A stretch of DNA of 64,000 nucleotides from Protopterus annectens (lineage: Eukaryota > Chordata > Ceratodontiformes > Protopteridae): positions 695,204,683-695,268,682 of the forward strand of contig NC_056748.1 in assembly GCF_019279795.1 (NCBI RefSeq), read 5' to 3'. The position numbers and the translations under genes were made by a program. This document shows positions 1 to 9,962 of this stretch, piece after piece; positions within the stretch are counted from its first letter, which is position 1, and the number at the start of each line of letters is the position of its first letter. Under the pieces are notes generated by a model. It did not search any database, was not told the DNA's origin, and worked only from the letters and a program-made list of their open reading frames with translations.

Positions 1-1
1 A

Positions 2-809
2 GCTGTTTCAGCACAGTACAGCTTGGATCCTCCTGTCTTCACGCATCCTCTGCTCAGACAGTTTCTGAGGGGAATTAAAAATGTAAAACCTCCCAGGAAA
101 CCTCCATTGCCAGCATGGGACTTGAACTTTGTGCTAGAAAAACTGACTCTGCCTCCTTTCGAGCCAGCAGCTACAGCAGACTTACAATACTTATCCTGGA
201 AGACTGCCTTCCTGCTGGCAATAACTTCAGCAAGAAGGGTCTCTGAACTACAAGCATTAATGGCAGTACAACCCTTCCTGATCTTCCATCAAGATAGAGT
301 GTCCATGAGAACAAATCCTACATTTATGCCTAAGGTGGTATCCAGAGTCTCTTTAAATCAGGCTATCCACCTTCCTACTTTCTACCCCAATCCACAGAAC
401 AGGGGAGAAAAGCTCTTACATACCTTGGATGTACACAGGCAATTACGCTACTACCTGGACAGGACAAAAAAACAATAGAAAAACTGACCAGCTTCTGGTA
501 GCTTATGCAACAGGAAAAGAAGGAAAACCAATTTCTAAACAGACAATCTCCAAATGGATAGGAAATTGCATTAGACTTTGTTACTCCTATCATGGAAACA
601 AAACTCCAGAGAACATCAGGCCTCACTCCACAAGGGCCACAGCCACTACCACAGCTTTCTTACGAGGAGTGGCTACCAAGGACATTATAGAGGCTGCTAC
701 TTGGACCTCCGTGCATACATTTGCCAAGCATTATAACTTACCTCTATATTCTAGATCCCGTGCTGGCTTTGCCACTGCTGTTTTGCAAGGGATCCTGACT
801 ACACCATAA
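2..809 (+). pseudogene. DIRS tyrosine recombinase, C-terminal part, one frameshift (D1)
   Basis: Lambda-integrase-like tyrosine recombinase (YR), which would integrate the circular DIRS DNA in the nucleus. The window begins inside the gene, at the end of the N-terminal SAM-like domain. The first catalytic Arg is in ITSARRVSEL (about 211-241), the H-x-x-R box in RPHSTRATAT (about 619-650), and the nucleophile Tyr in FAKHYNL (about 721-742). One frameshift near 465-485, in an A-rich stretch, splits the protein into 23-478 and a frame open to 809. No ATG is expected because the true start lies upstream. The family call is firm; activity is unlikely because of the frameshift. Confidence 0.9.
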
Positions 810-851
810 CCTATATTCATTTCCTCCTCCCCTAGTTTAGCTATGGTATTC

Positions 852-949
852 TACCCATTTGTAATGACTGCAGATGCATCCTTGAAGGACATAGTACAGT
901 TTTGTACCTACCATAAATGTAGATGTCCGAGAGGAATGCATCTGCAGTC
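852..949 (+). repeat. DIRS internal complementary region (ICR) of D1
   Basis: The second half (about 891-949) is the reverse complement of the right terminus at 1299-1364, including the subfamily-specific GATGCATTCCTCTCGGACAT block. The first half should match D1's left end, which is outside the window. In the DIRS-1 model the ICR templates the join between the two element ends. Confidence 0.85.
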
Positions 950-1129
950 GGGATTACCCACCCTCCTTCCCCTTTGAGGTACTCCTAGGGTACTTACCAA
1001 TCTTCAGCTAGCTTGGGGGGGATCTATTATGGTGTATTTGTTTGTATATATGTACATACATGTTTATTTTGTGTGTTTGCTCTCTACTATTTGGAAACTT
1101 TGGCATTTATCCAAATTTAGCCTACCAAG

Positions 1130-1364
1130 AGGGCACCTGGCATCTGGGGCAAGAAACACTGAGGAAAATGGCGTCGGCTGATGCCTTTATACCCGAAAAC
1201 TGCCGCAATGACGTCGGGTGAAGTGCGACACCAGCCGAAGCCAGACCCAGACTTTGGAATCCGGCCGACCGAAGGGCTGCCTGATGACAGGACAACCCAT
1301 TTGTAATGACTGCAGATGCATTCCTCTCGGACATCTACATTTATGGTAGGTACAAAACTGTACT
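1130..1364 (+). repeat. Right inverted terminal repeat of D1
   Basis: It begins with GGCACCTGGCATCTGGGGCA, similar to the right ITR starts of the other copies, and ends with the shared outer sequence ATTTATGGTAGGTACAAAAC followed by TGTACT. The left partner is outside the window. Confidence 0.8.
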
Positions 1365-1426
1365 TTATGACTGCAGCAATGTGGATCTTCGAACATCTAC
1401 ATTTATGTTAGGTACAAAACTGTACT
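1365..1426 (+). repeat. Stray 62-bp family-A DIRS right terminus
   Basis: Starting a few bases in, this is nearly identical to the last ~57 bp of the family-A copy A2 (52153-52209), including GTGGATCTTCGAACATCTAC and the TGTACT end. It differs from the D1 terminus directly before it. No family-A body is attached. It is either a solo remnant left by recombination or a by-product of D1 integration next to an existing terminus. Confidence 0.75.
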
Positions 1427-1429
1427 TTT

Positions 1430-1773
1430 TCAGAAAATCTGATCAGATCTTTTTATCCTATGCTGCAGGATCTCAAGGAAAGCCTATATCAAAACATACC
1501 ATTTCAAAATGGATAGGACATTGTATCTGTTTCTGCTACACACACCATGGGAAACCTGTACCTCGTAACATTAGGCCTCATTCCACCAGGGCTACAGCAA
1601 CATCAGCAGCCTTTCTCAGAGGGGTACCAACCAAGGATATTTTGGAAACTGCAACATGGAGTTCAGTGCACATCTTCACCAAGGACTACCACTTATCTCT
1701 ATACTCAAAAACCAGAGCTGGCTTTGCCACTGCAGTTTTGCAGGGCCTACTAGCTTCTCCAAACCCTGTTTAG
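1430..1773 (+). pseudogene. DIRS tyrosine recombinase, C-terminal third (D2)
   Basis: About 114 codons of YR catalytic domain. They start at the FRKSDQ motif that follows the HRQLR block in other copies, continue through the H-x-x-R box RPHSTRATAT and the nucleophile Tyr region FTKDYHLSLY, and end in TAG at 1771-1773. The first catalytic Arg and all N-terminal parts are missing because the gene is cut at 1427. The visible stretch has no internal stop, suggesting D2 was fairly intact when it was interrupted. Confidence 0.85.
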
Positions 1774-1805
1774 TACCAACTGCCCAGCCTTAGTTTTGGG
1801 ATTCA

Positions 1806-1904
1806 ACCCAAGTGTGATGACTGCAGCAGTGTAACACGATGAACATAGTACAGTTTTGTACCTACCATAAATGTAGATGTTCGAGTGTTCACACTGCTGC
1901 AGTC
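1806..1904 (+). repeat. DIRS internal complementary region of D2
   Basis: The second half matches the reverse complement of D2's own right end (2229-2299), including the GTGTGAACACTCGAACATC variant found in no other copy here. The first half predicts the unseen D2 left end. Confidence 0.82.
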
Positions 1905-2069
1905 CAGGTTACCCTCCCACCTTCCCCTCTTTTTACCTGGGTTTTATCTATAGCTCCCTGTTTATACAATCTCTAAGATGTATTTCTACATGGTGTATTT
2001 GCTTACAGCTGTAGCTATTGTTTTCTACTTATGTAATTTACTTAGGATTATGTATTGCCTTCCTATTTG

Positions 2070-2299
2070 GGGGCACCTGGCAATGGGGCAAGAAAAACTG
2101 AAAAAAATGGTGTCGGCTACCTCTTTTATACCCCTGTCGCACTGATGTCAGGGAAAAAGCGACAGCAACCGACGCCGGACCAAGACTTTGGAACTCGGGC
2201 CGACTGCGGGACCGCCTGACGGAAGATAACCCAAGTGTGATGACTGCAGCAGTGTGAACACTCGAACATCTACATTTATGGTAGGTACAAAACTGTACT
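2070..2299 (+). repeat. Right inverted terminal repeat of D2
   Basis: Starts with GGGGCACCTGGCAATGGGGC and ends in the shared GTAGGTACAAAACTGTACT terminus. It has the same position relative to YR and ICR as in the complete copies. Confidence 0.78.
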
Positions 2300-2677
2300 T
2301 TTTTGCACCAAATGTACCTTTTGGAATTGGAGTGTGTAAACTTTTTATATCCACTGTATGTAGCTACCCTATGCAAAAGGCACCTGAGTTGATGGTTGGG
2401 GAAGGTCAGCTCCATAATTGATGAGAATAATGAGAAAATGGACTTTTCAACTGCTGCAGATAGGCTTTTTCTATATACTGTCCTCTTGTTCAGCCTCCAT
2501 GGGGCCTTAGTCACATTCAAAGACTGATGGACTGTGAATTAGAGCCTAATCATACTTATGATGTAGCCTGTTTTGAATGTCACCCATACAGGGAAAAGTG
2601 TGCCTCACATCTTCTGACAATCTAAGTGGTGTTGGATTCCTTAAGGCAAGCTGGACTTATGTGGACTCTCACTCTGC
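2300..2677. other. No recognised feature
   Basis: Between the D2 right end and the SINE. No conserved reading frame, no inverted repeats noticed. Probably anonymous intergenic DNA. Confidence 0.5.
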
Positions 2678-2948
2678 GGATGGCGCAGTGGTGCAGTGGT
2701 AGCATTGTCATCTCACAGCAAGAGGTTCTCTGGTTCGATTCTTGGCTGGGGTGCCTTCTGTGTGGAGTCTGCATGTCCTCCCTGCGTTTGTGTGGGTTTC
2801 CTCCGTGTGCTCCGGTTTTCTCCCACGTTACAAAGACATGCTTCTGGAGTGTTTCTCCCCGAGCATCCTCTGAAAATTGGCTTCATTCCAAGTCGGACTA
2901 TCCCAGTTAACAAATGTTAAATAAAAATAAATAAAAAAATAAAAAAAA
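2678..2948 (+). mobile_element. tRNA-derived SINE (V-SINE-like), copy 1
   Basis: The head GATGGCGCAGTGGTGCAGTG is tRNA-like, with a B-box-like GGTTCGATTC near 2734. The central block contains GTGTGGAGTCTGCATG and TGGGTTTCCTCCGTGTGC, which I recognise from vertebrate V-SINE elements. The 3' end has TTAACAAATGTTAAATAAA and an A-rich tail. It is transcribed by RNA polymerase III in this family and has no protein product. A second copy lies at 62108-62352 and a tail-only copy at 62478-62562. The superfamily name is from memory; the SINE call rests on the two copies, the tRNA-like head and the A-rich tail. Confidence 0.85.
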
Positions 2949-3637
2949 TGTAATTGGGGAAGACAGATACTTAAACAACTAAAAATAAAAATTAGAGGCT
3001 ATAACGGAGTAGCTAGTTCCCCAAATAAAGAGACAACTGAGGGCTTTTTTCCAGGGGGGGGGGGGAGGTCTTTCAGAAGGTACTATATAAAAGTTTATCA
3101 CCACAGTTTGCTTCTAGAGCATGGCTGTTTACAGATCTCACAAAGGCAAAACAAGGCAAAAGCATCAGATGGATGATGAGGGTGAGAAGGCTTTTCAGAA
3201 ACTCAGTTGGAGCTTATGCTCTGAACCAGTCCTGCTGTCCCTTGACTTCTCTAAATCCTTCATTGTCTGTATACACTTCAGAGGGTAAGGTTGGGGGCAG
3301 TGTTGACTTAGAGGATAGGGACTGAAGGTGGCAGTGCTGTCTAGAAAATTCACCAAGCCAGAAACCAGATAGTCCAAGAATCAGAGTGACTTCCTGGCTA
3401 TTAAATGGGCCTTGGGAGGTAATGGCAAGCTCTGGCATCACAGCTATTCCATTTATGCATCTAGCACTATTCTGGCATTTATCACCTCAATGTGAACAGT
3501 CTGTCTAGATCCATAGACCCTCCAAGGGGCTTGAAGCCTGTGAGTGTAAGCTGGAGGGAGGTGGTCATCTGTAACAGCTTGGTGGTTCCACCAATATGAA
3601 GTGTGAAAAAAAGAGAGCAGACAGGTAGAAAAGAAGG
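2949..3637. other. No recognised feature
   Basis: Unique-looking sequence between the SINE and DIRS B1, with a G-run at about 3053-3065. Short open frames on both strands show no known motif. Confidence 0.5.
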
Positions 3638-3797
3638 ATGTTATGTTGTCCCAATCTCGCCTTCGTTCTTGCTGGTTGGGTTCAGAGCTGATCCTCGGCT
3701 CCAACTCGTCCGTTTTACTATAGCTCGAGAGCTTATACTGGCTTGAGGCTAACCCCTATCCCAACATGCCTAGCGGTAGCTACCCAAATCTCGTTTG
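3638..3797 (+). repeat. Left inverted terminal repeat of B1
   Basis: Imperfect inverse of 9788-9962. Shared blocks include ACTATAGCTCGAGAGCTTAT and GGCTAACCCCTATCCCAACA with their reverse complements on the right. The outermost ~40 bp are also the reverse complement of the first half of the ICR. Confidence 0.85.
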
Positions 3798-4241
3798 CCT
3801 CTTGCAGCGTCGAGATTGCGACTACTGGCTCAGGCTAAGTACTCAGTTTTTTTGTATTTTGCTATCTTCCTTTCTTAGGGTTGTTAGCAGTTTAATTACT
3901 GGTGTCTGTTTTAGTCCATGTTTATACAAAACAACCTTCTGACTTTCCTCAGCTGTTTTTCTTGGCTGTCGTTTTCTTAGGCCTTGCTTTCCCCTTGAGC
4001 CCGTTTAACATAGAAGGTTCTTCTCTTCTTCCCCACTTTCTGTTGGAGTAGCCATTTAAGTTCGAGGCTCTCCTTTTGGGGGGGGGGGGGTCATCATTTT
4101 ACTTAGAGGCTGCCCCCCCCTTCTTTTTTTTTTTTTTTTTTTTGGAAAAGAAGTATCCTTGTTTGTTGCAGTGTTTGTAGTTCTGTTTTTGCTAGCCATT
4201 ATAGCTTTGTTTTTTGCTGTTTGCATCTTATGGTATTCAGC

Positions 4242-6333
4242 ATGTCCAAAGAGTCAAAACCCTCTGACTTTAAGAAGTGCGACTTGTGCTGCCAAAAAAT
4301 GTCCCTTACGGACGGGCACATGAGTTGTGTTTACTGTTTAGGGGCTGTTCACCTGCGGGACTCATGCTCTATCTGTCAAGCTTTCAGTTCCAGATTCATG
4401 CAGGAGAGAAAAAACAAACTGATTTTACATGGCCTTCTGAAGAACCCTCAGGATACTTTGTCTCTGGTTACTCAGCCAGCTAAACAGTCTGACAAGTTTC
4501 CTAAACCATTCTCAACAGTTCCAATTTCGGAACACCCAAAATCTGCTGTGAAATCTTTGGCTCTGTTGGTTCCCAGTGTTGTCTCTGACAAAGCTATGTC
4601 TCCGGCGGCTCCATCAGTGTCTTCGGAGCCAGTCTGAACCCATAAAAGAACCAGGTCTCCCTCTTTGGAGCTGGTGCGCTCTGCTCCACAGTCTCCTTTG
4701 TTGCAATCTGTGGCAGGCAGTCACCGGTCCTCCTCTCACTCCTCCATGCTTTCAGATCATGATGTGGAGAGTGGTTAATAGGCTCCTCAAGTCACAGGCA
4801 CTTGCCAAATTACTATCGAGCCCAGCCCATAAGGAATTGGCTCGTTTGGCCCATCCAGCTTCTCTATCGGTTCCTCCTCCAACTCTCTTGAGCTTGGAGC
4901 CAGAGTGTATGGATGTCGTGGTGGTGGAACCGTCAGTTCCGTTTACTTCTCCTTTATCGATTCCGACTCCCTCCCCAGTCTCCTTGATGTCTCAGTCCAT
5001 CAAGGTATCTGGGCGCTGAAGCTGACTCGTCAACTCCGAGGGGGGAAGTGGCATCGGACCCTTGTCCGATCCTGCTCTCCCTCTTAGAGCTTCAGCACAA
5101 GTGAGCTCAGCTCCCACATCAGCCTCTGAGCCATCGCTGTTGGTTCACAGGAGATCTCTGGGCTCTTCGGAGCCGGAGACTCCTTCGGCTCAGGACCGTG
5201 ATGCCTTCGAGGTGATGAGGAGCGTGCTTTCTCCTGAGACCGCTCCACCCTCACCTCCTTCTCTCTCGGTGCCTGTGCCTGTCTTTGACCCTCCTCCTCC
5301 CTCCAAGTGTAGAGAACCTATGCCCCGGGATGCCTCATTGGGTGACCCCACTTCTTCCGACACCTCCCCCGAACATTCGGGGGAGGTCCCTCGGAAGAAA
5401 AAATGTAAGAGGAAGCATCTGGACTCCCCTGAGTCTATCACTTCAGACACAGAATTGGATGAATCGGAAGGGTCTCCATGGTCCTCCTCTGAGGATGTCT
5501 CCTTTTTGGACATCTTGGAAATCCTTAGACAGAGGGGTAACTGGATGTCCCTAGCCCCTTCTGAGGATGAGTCTGTCTACCTGGATGCATTTGGTTCCCG
5601 ACCCTCCACCTCTTGGGTGTGTCTGCCTTTTGACCCACTTTTGTCTGTAGTGAGTCGGAAGGCGTGGAGTGCTCCAGAGATCATGGAACCAGTTCCGTGG
5701 AGACCAGATAAATTTATAACTGCCCCCAAAGACAAGTCCTTCCTTTCCAAAGGGGTTCCTGTTGATGCTATGGTGGTGGCAGCAGCCACTAAGAAGGAAC
5801 TTGCGGAAACTTCTTCATCTGTCCATCTGCCGAACAAGGAGTCCTGTACAATGGACAGGTATGGGAAGCATATGTTCTCTTCAGAAACCTTTACTCTCAG
5901 GTCTCTGAATTATTTGTCACACTTCAAGCGACTTCAGAGGGATCTTCTAAAGGTGTTGGGAGATACCCTGCAGGATCCTACAGCTGAGGGAGTTGCAAGC
6001 AAGGCGGCTTCCCAGCTTGCAACCTTGACTTCAGTGGTTAACTCCTCCATGAGGCTCATTTCATATGCGGCAGATGGAGCGAGTAGGACAGCAGGTACCG
6101 GAGTTGCTTTGTGGAGACACTCCTGGATGCGCCTTTGTCAATTTGTGGAACCCTTCAAGTCCTCCTTTACCAATACCCCTTTTGATGGCTCATCCTTGTT
6201 TGAGCCTCAGGTAAAAGAGACTCTCACCAGGTGTGATAAGGATGGCAAGACTCTCTCTGCTGTAGGAGTCAATTTTTCCAATCCATCTAGACCCTTTCAT
6301 AAAGGTCAGAAGAGTGGGAAAATGTGGTTTTGA
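4242..6333 (+). pseudogene. DIRS gag-like protein (B1), several frameshifts
   Basis: Putative nucleic-acid-binding structural protein of the element. The ATG at 4242 opens MSKES and is followed by a Cys/His motif (CDLC, HMSCVYC, H, CSIC) shared with all gag starts in this window. The middle is Ser/Pro-rich with an acidic stretch (SPESITSDTELDESEGS, about 5427-5475). The C-terminal part (about 5780-6270) carries a conserved block centred on MDRYGKHMFSSETFTLRSLN, also found in A1, A2, A3, B2, B3 and C. Frames switch around 4630, 5010 and 5080; the last segment is open 5062-6333. The function is inferred from position; DIRS gag has no well-characterised catalytic role. Confidence 0.85.
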
Positions 6334-6369
6334 AGATCCCAGGGAGCTTCGCCTGACACACGTGGAGAA

Positions 6370-8403
6370 TTTTCCCCCAGGGGCAGAGGGGGAAACCATG
6401 ACGGAAGATGCTGGCCTCACGGCAGGAGGGGTCTGCAACAGCAGGGTGACAGAAATACATTCTCTGCTAGGCCCTTCCAGCACTCCTGAAAGGAGGCCGG
6501 ACTGTCCGCCTCTGGAGGCAGTCGGGGCAGAGTATCATTGTACCCAACAGCCTGGCAAACTATTACGAAAGATGCATGGGTACTGTAAATAATATCCAGT
6601 GGTTACAAAATTCCCTTTTCCCAGTTATCCCCTTCAAGAACAAAACATTCAATCCCAGACGTTCCACCCAATCTTTGGGATCAAGCAATCCTAGAAGTAC
6701 AAAGATTGCTAGAAAAAAGAGCCATCCAAGAAGTCCCCGCAGACCAAATCGAATCCGGAACTTACTCAAGGTTCTTTTTAGTTCCAAAAAAGACAGGGGA
6801 CTGGAGACCCATCTTAAATCTCAGCAAGCTAAACAAATCAGTAAAAAAAAGCAAAGTTCCAGATGGTAACACTGCAGTCCATTCTTCCCTTTTTGGGTCA
6901 GGACAATTGGATGTGCTCCATCGATCTCCAGGATGCATACTACCACATAAAAATGGACAGGTGATCTAGGAGATTCCTACACTTCCAGCTGGGAGCCAGT
7001 CATTACAGGTTCAGAGCTCTGCCCTTTGGTTTCACTACAGCTTCCAGAGTGTTCACCAAGTGTATGGCAGTGGTCACGGCTTACCTGAGATGTCTTAGGA
7101 TTCCAGGTGTTTCCATATCTAGACAACTGGCTCCTCACTGCTACCACCGAGCATCAACTGATCAAAGCACGGGACTACACAATTCAAACCTGTTCCCATC
7201 TAGGCATCATCATAAACTACAAAAAGTCTGCCTTGTTGCCTTGTCAGTCTGTTACCTTCATAGGGGCAGACCTAGATACAAGAGCCATGATAGCAAAGCT
7301 GCCTCAAGACAGGTTGTCAACCAGTCGTCAGAAAGTTTCATTCTTCATGAAAAAGAAGAGAGTTCAGACAAGAGAGGTATTGAAGGTCTTGGGCTCAGTG
7401 GCTGCAGCAATTACTCTAGTCTCTCTGGCTCACTTCCACATGAGAATTCTGCAGTGGCTTCTTTTTGCTCGGTGGTCATTCCAGGATTTACCAATGTCAC
7501 ATATGACTCGATCACGGAATCCTGCAAAAAGGACTTAGTATGGTGGCTTGCCCCCCCCCCCCCAGGTGACTCTGGGCAGACCCTTTCTAGACCCCCATCC
7601 ATTAGCCGCAGTGACCACGGATGCCTCTCAGATAGGATGGGGGGGCATTATCTGGGACAAACTGTTCAAGGAATGTGGCAGCCACACGAGTACCACTTGC
7701 ACATCAATGTTCTAGAGATGAGAGCGGTGCTTCTGGCATTGCAAGCAATACAAGACTCTCTACCTACCGGAACTATTGCAATTCAGACAGACAATATGTC
7801 AGTGGTATGGTACATCAACAAACAAGGTGGGACCAGATCTTACCCCTTGTGTCGGGAGGCCCTTGGAGTATGGCAATGGGTGATGTCTTCCCAAAGTTTT
7901 CTGATTGTGATGTGCATTCCCGGAAAATCCAACATGATAGCAGACAGGCTCAGCAGGGCTATCCTCATGCCTCATGAGTGATCCCTGAAGCAAGAAGTTG
8001 CGGACTTGATTTTTCGCAATTGGGGCCAGCCATGCTGCGATCTTTTTGCCACTCCCCACAACAACAAATGCAGCAGCTACTTCGACTTATCCCCCCCCCA
8101 CCGGGACAGTCACCCAGGGATGCACTTGTTCATGATTGGCCTCCGGGACTACTTTATGCCTTTCCACCTTTTCCTCTGATCCCCAAGGTACTTCAGAAAG
8201 CAAAGTCACTGGGTTGCAAGCTCATCCTCATTGCTCCTTACTGGCCTTGTCAGATATGGTTCCCATTTCTCTGCCATCATCTACAAGTGGAGCCTTGGAT
8301 ACTGGACCCAGTTCCGGACCTCCTGATGCATCAGTCGGGCTTGGTCCACCCCTCCCTCCAAACTCTCAAGCTGACAACTTGGTTTCAACACTTCCAGTCT
8401 TAG
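6370..8403 (+). pseudogene. DIRS pol: reverse transcriptase, RNase H, C-terminal domain (B1)
   Basis: Copies element RNA into DNA and degrades the RNA strand. Visible parts: RT start YSRFFLVPKKTGDW (about 6760-6800); the catalytic box region, where YLDN replaces YLDD (about 7120-7131); RNase H around HINVLEMRAVLLALQ and TDNMSVVWYINKQGG (7700-7840); and the C-terminal DIRS domain with CCDLFAT and ILIAPYWP (8030-8290), which some authors relate to Dam-like methyltransferases. Frames change repeatedly, including at the C13 run at 7551-7563. The YLDD to YLDN change would by itself abolish RT activity if real. Confidence 0.88.
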
Positions 8404-9422
8404 CCAGGCTCCCCAACATTTCCCAGGCAGTACAGCACATCCTAGTGTCTTCTCATAATCCCACTACCAGAAAGATCTATACTAGCAAATGTAAGAGGCT
8501 CTCTTATTGGGCAAAGAATAATGATATTGATCCCTTCAATGATCCTGTTCCCAAGATTCTTGATTTCCTGGCCGAAACCTTCGAAAAAGGGGCAACTGCA
8601 GCTAGCATTAGGATCCAACTGGCTGCCATCTCCAATTTTTATGTGGGAGAGTTGGGCTCAAACATTATGCCCCATAAGCTGTGCAAAGCATTCTTACGAG
8701 GTACAACCCTTTTACGGCCCCTGGTAAGAGAATCCCCCCTGGGACCTAAACTTTGTTTTAGCCTCTCTGGTTGTTCCACCCTTTGAACCACCGTCATCTT
8801 GTCCCCTGAAATTTCTGTCTTGGAAATCCCTCTTCTGGATTGCCATCACCTCAGCTAGACGGGTTTCTGAATTGCACGTTTTATCTATTCGCCCGCCGTA
8901 TCTCATCTTCCACAAAGATAGATTTCCTCTCAGAACCAATCCCTCCTTCTTGCCAAAGGTGTGTTCAGAGTATAATTTAAATCAGTCCATCGAGCTTCCT
9001 GTATTCTTCCCCAATTATGGCAACAAGGCAGAGTATACACTCCACCAATTGGATGTTCATAGACAATTACGCTTTCATTTACACAGGACCAAGGACTTTA
9101 GAAAATCAGATCGTTTGTATCCTTTGCTAACAATAAACAAGGTTCTCCAGTTTCAAAACTGACCTTATCAAAGTGGCTGTCAGACACAATCATCTATACT
9201 TATGATTTGCGTAACAAGAAGCTTCCAGGGAAAGCCAGAGGACACTCAACCAGGGCCTTGCCTACCCCTGTTGCTTTCCAAGCCAAATTGACTTTAGATT
9301 CAATCTGTGCAGCAGCAACATGGGCAAATCCTCCTACCATTATCACTCATTACAAAGTGGATGTGGTCTCCCGGAACAGGGGATCATTTGGTTCCATGGT
9401 CCTGAAAAGTTTGTTCCAGTGA
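8392..9422 (+). pseudogene. DIRS tyrosine recombinase (B1), frameshifted
   Basis: N-terminal SAM-like domain from about 8410 (TTRKIYTSKCKRLSYW at ~8461-8508). Catalytic Arg in ITSARRVSEL (about 8847-8876), H-x-x-R in GHSTRALPTP (about 9238-9267), and nucleophile Tyr in ITHYKVDV (about 9343-9366). The stop TGA is at 9420-9422. Frame breaks occur near 8750-8800 and 9150-9170. It overlaps the end of pol by a few codons. All four catalytic residues (R, H, R, Y) survive, so the decay is by indels rather than loss of the active site. Confidence 0.88.
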
Positions 9423-9454
9423 GCCACCCAAGAACCAGGTGCTGGGGACGTGGT

Positions 9455-9562
9455 CCCAACCAGCAAGAATGAAGACAAGATGGGGACAACATAACATAAA
9501 GAAGTTATGTACCTACCATAACGTTCCATGTTTGTTGTCCTTCATCTCGGTTTCCTTCTTGC
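9455..9562 (+). repeat. DIRS internal complementary region of B1
   Basis: First half, ending GACAACATAACAT, is complementary to the left end at 3638. Second half, starting AAAGAAGTTATGTACC, is complementary to the right end at ~9895-9962. The junction predicted for the circular intermediate is right end -CTTT joined to left end ATGTT-. Confidence 0.85.
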
Positions 9563-9787
9563 GCCCTCCCCTCCTTCCCCCTTCCTGGAGGATCGAGAGG
9601 AATTCCTTCATTGGTTACACTGGCTGAGTTTCCTATTGACATACCAGGTTAGTTGACTGTGCTGCTTTGTTCCTTTTTCCTCCTTAACCTTTGCATGCGC
9701 ATTGTTCCTTTTATACGCAAGTTTTCCTTTTGTGTAAGAGCTTAGTAAAATTAGCATTTTACTTTTATGGTCTAGTATGGGCTATCA

Positions 9788-9962
9788 CAAACAAGATATG
9801 GGTAGCTACTACTAGGCATGTTGGGATAGGGGTTAGCCTCGAGCCAGTATAAGCTCTCCAGCTATAGTAAAATGGCCGAGTCGGCTCCGAACCCAACAAG
9901 CAAGAAGGAAGGCGAGATGGAAAACAAACGTGGAACGTTATGGTAGGTACATAACTTCTTTT
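9788..9962 (+). repeat. Right inverted terminal repeat of B1
   Basis: Inverse of 3638-3797, with extra outer sequence ATGGTAGGTACATAACTTCT. The related B2 right end has ATGGTGAGTACATAACTTCT, so the outer ~20 bp is the most conserved part of the family-B end. Confidence 0.85.

Larger units (their letters stand above)
1..1364 (+). mobile_element. DIRS retrotransposon D1, 3' part (left part outside window)
   Basis: The 3' end of a DIRS-type tyrosine-recombinase retrotransposon that continues upstream of the window. In order it holds a tyrosine recombinase reading frame, an internal complementary region (852-949) and a right inverted terminal repeat ending in a TGTACT terminus at 1359-1364. The layout matches the complete copies at 11342-16786 and 46696-52209, but the sequence is a distinct subfamily. 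D1 is followed by a stray family-A terminus and then by the broken recombinase gene of another DIRS (D2), so D1 appears to be inserted into D2. Only the 3' part is visible. Confidence 0.9.
1427..2299 (+). mobile_element. DIRS retrotransposon D2, 3' fragment interrupted by D1
   Basis: It contains the last third of a tyrosine recombinase gene, an ICR and a right ITR ending TGTACT at 2294-2299. It begins abruptly inside the recombinase, immediately after the TGTACT of the preceding stray terminus, so other DIRS DNA is inserted in it. Its upstream part must lie left of D1, outside the window. Confidence 0.85.
3638..9962 (+). mobile_element. DIRS retrotransposon B1 (family B), full length but decayed
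   Basis: About 6.3 kb, with left ITR, gag, pol, YR, ICR and right ITR all in DIRS order. The left end starts ATGTTATGTTG and the right end finishes ACATAACTTCTTT; both are predicted by the element's own ICR (9455-9562). No target-site duplication is visible, as expected for YR integration. The genes carry many frameshifts. Homopolymers at 4078-4090 (G13) and 7551-7563 (C13) may add artificial ones. Family B is related to B2 (35083-41130) and B3 (24500-45795). Confidence 0.92.

Noticed and set aside
2678-2750. Possible tRNA gene at the SINE head
   Set aside because: The second copy at 62108 has the same extended body and A-rich tail, so it is a SINE.
4078-4140. G13, C-run and T-run cluster as a regulatory signal
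   Set aside because: Simple homopolymers in the B1 leader; no conservation in B2 or B3.
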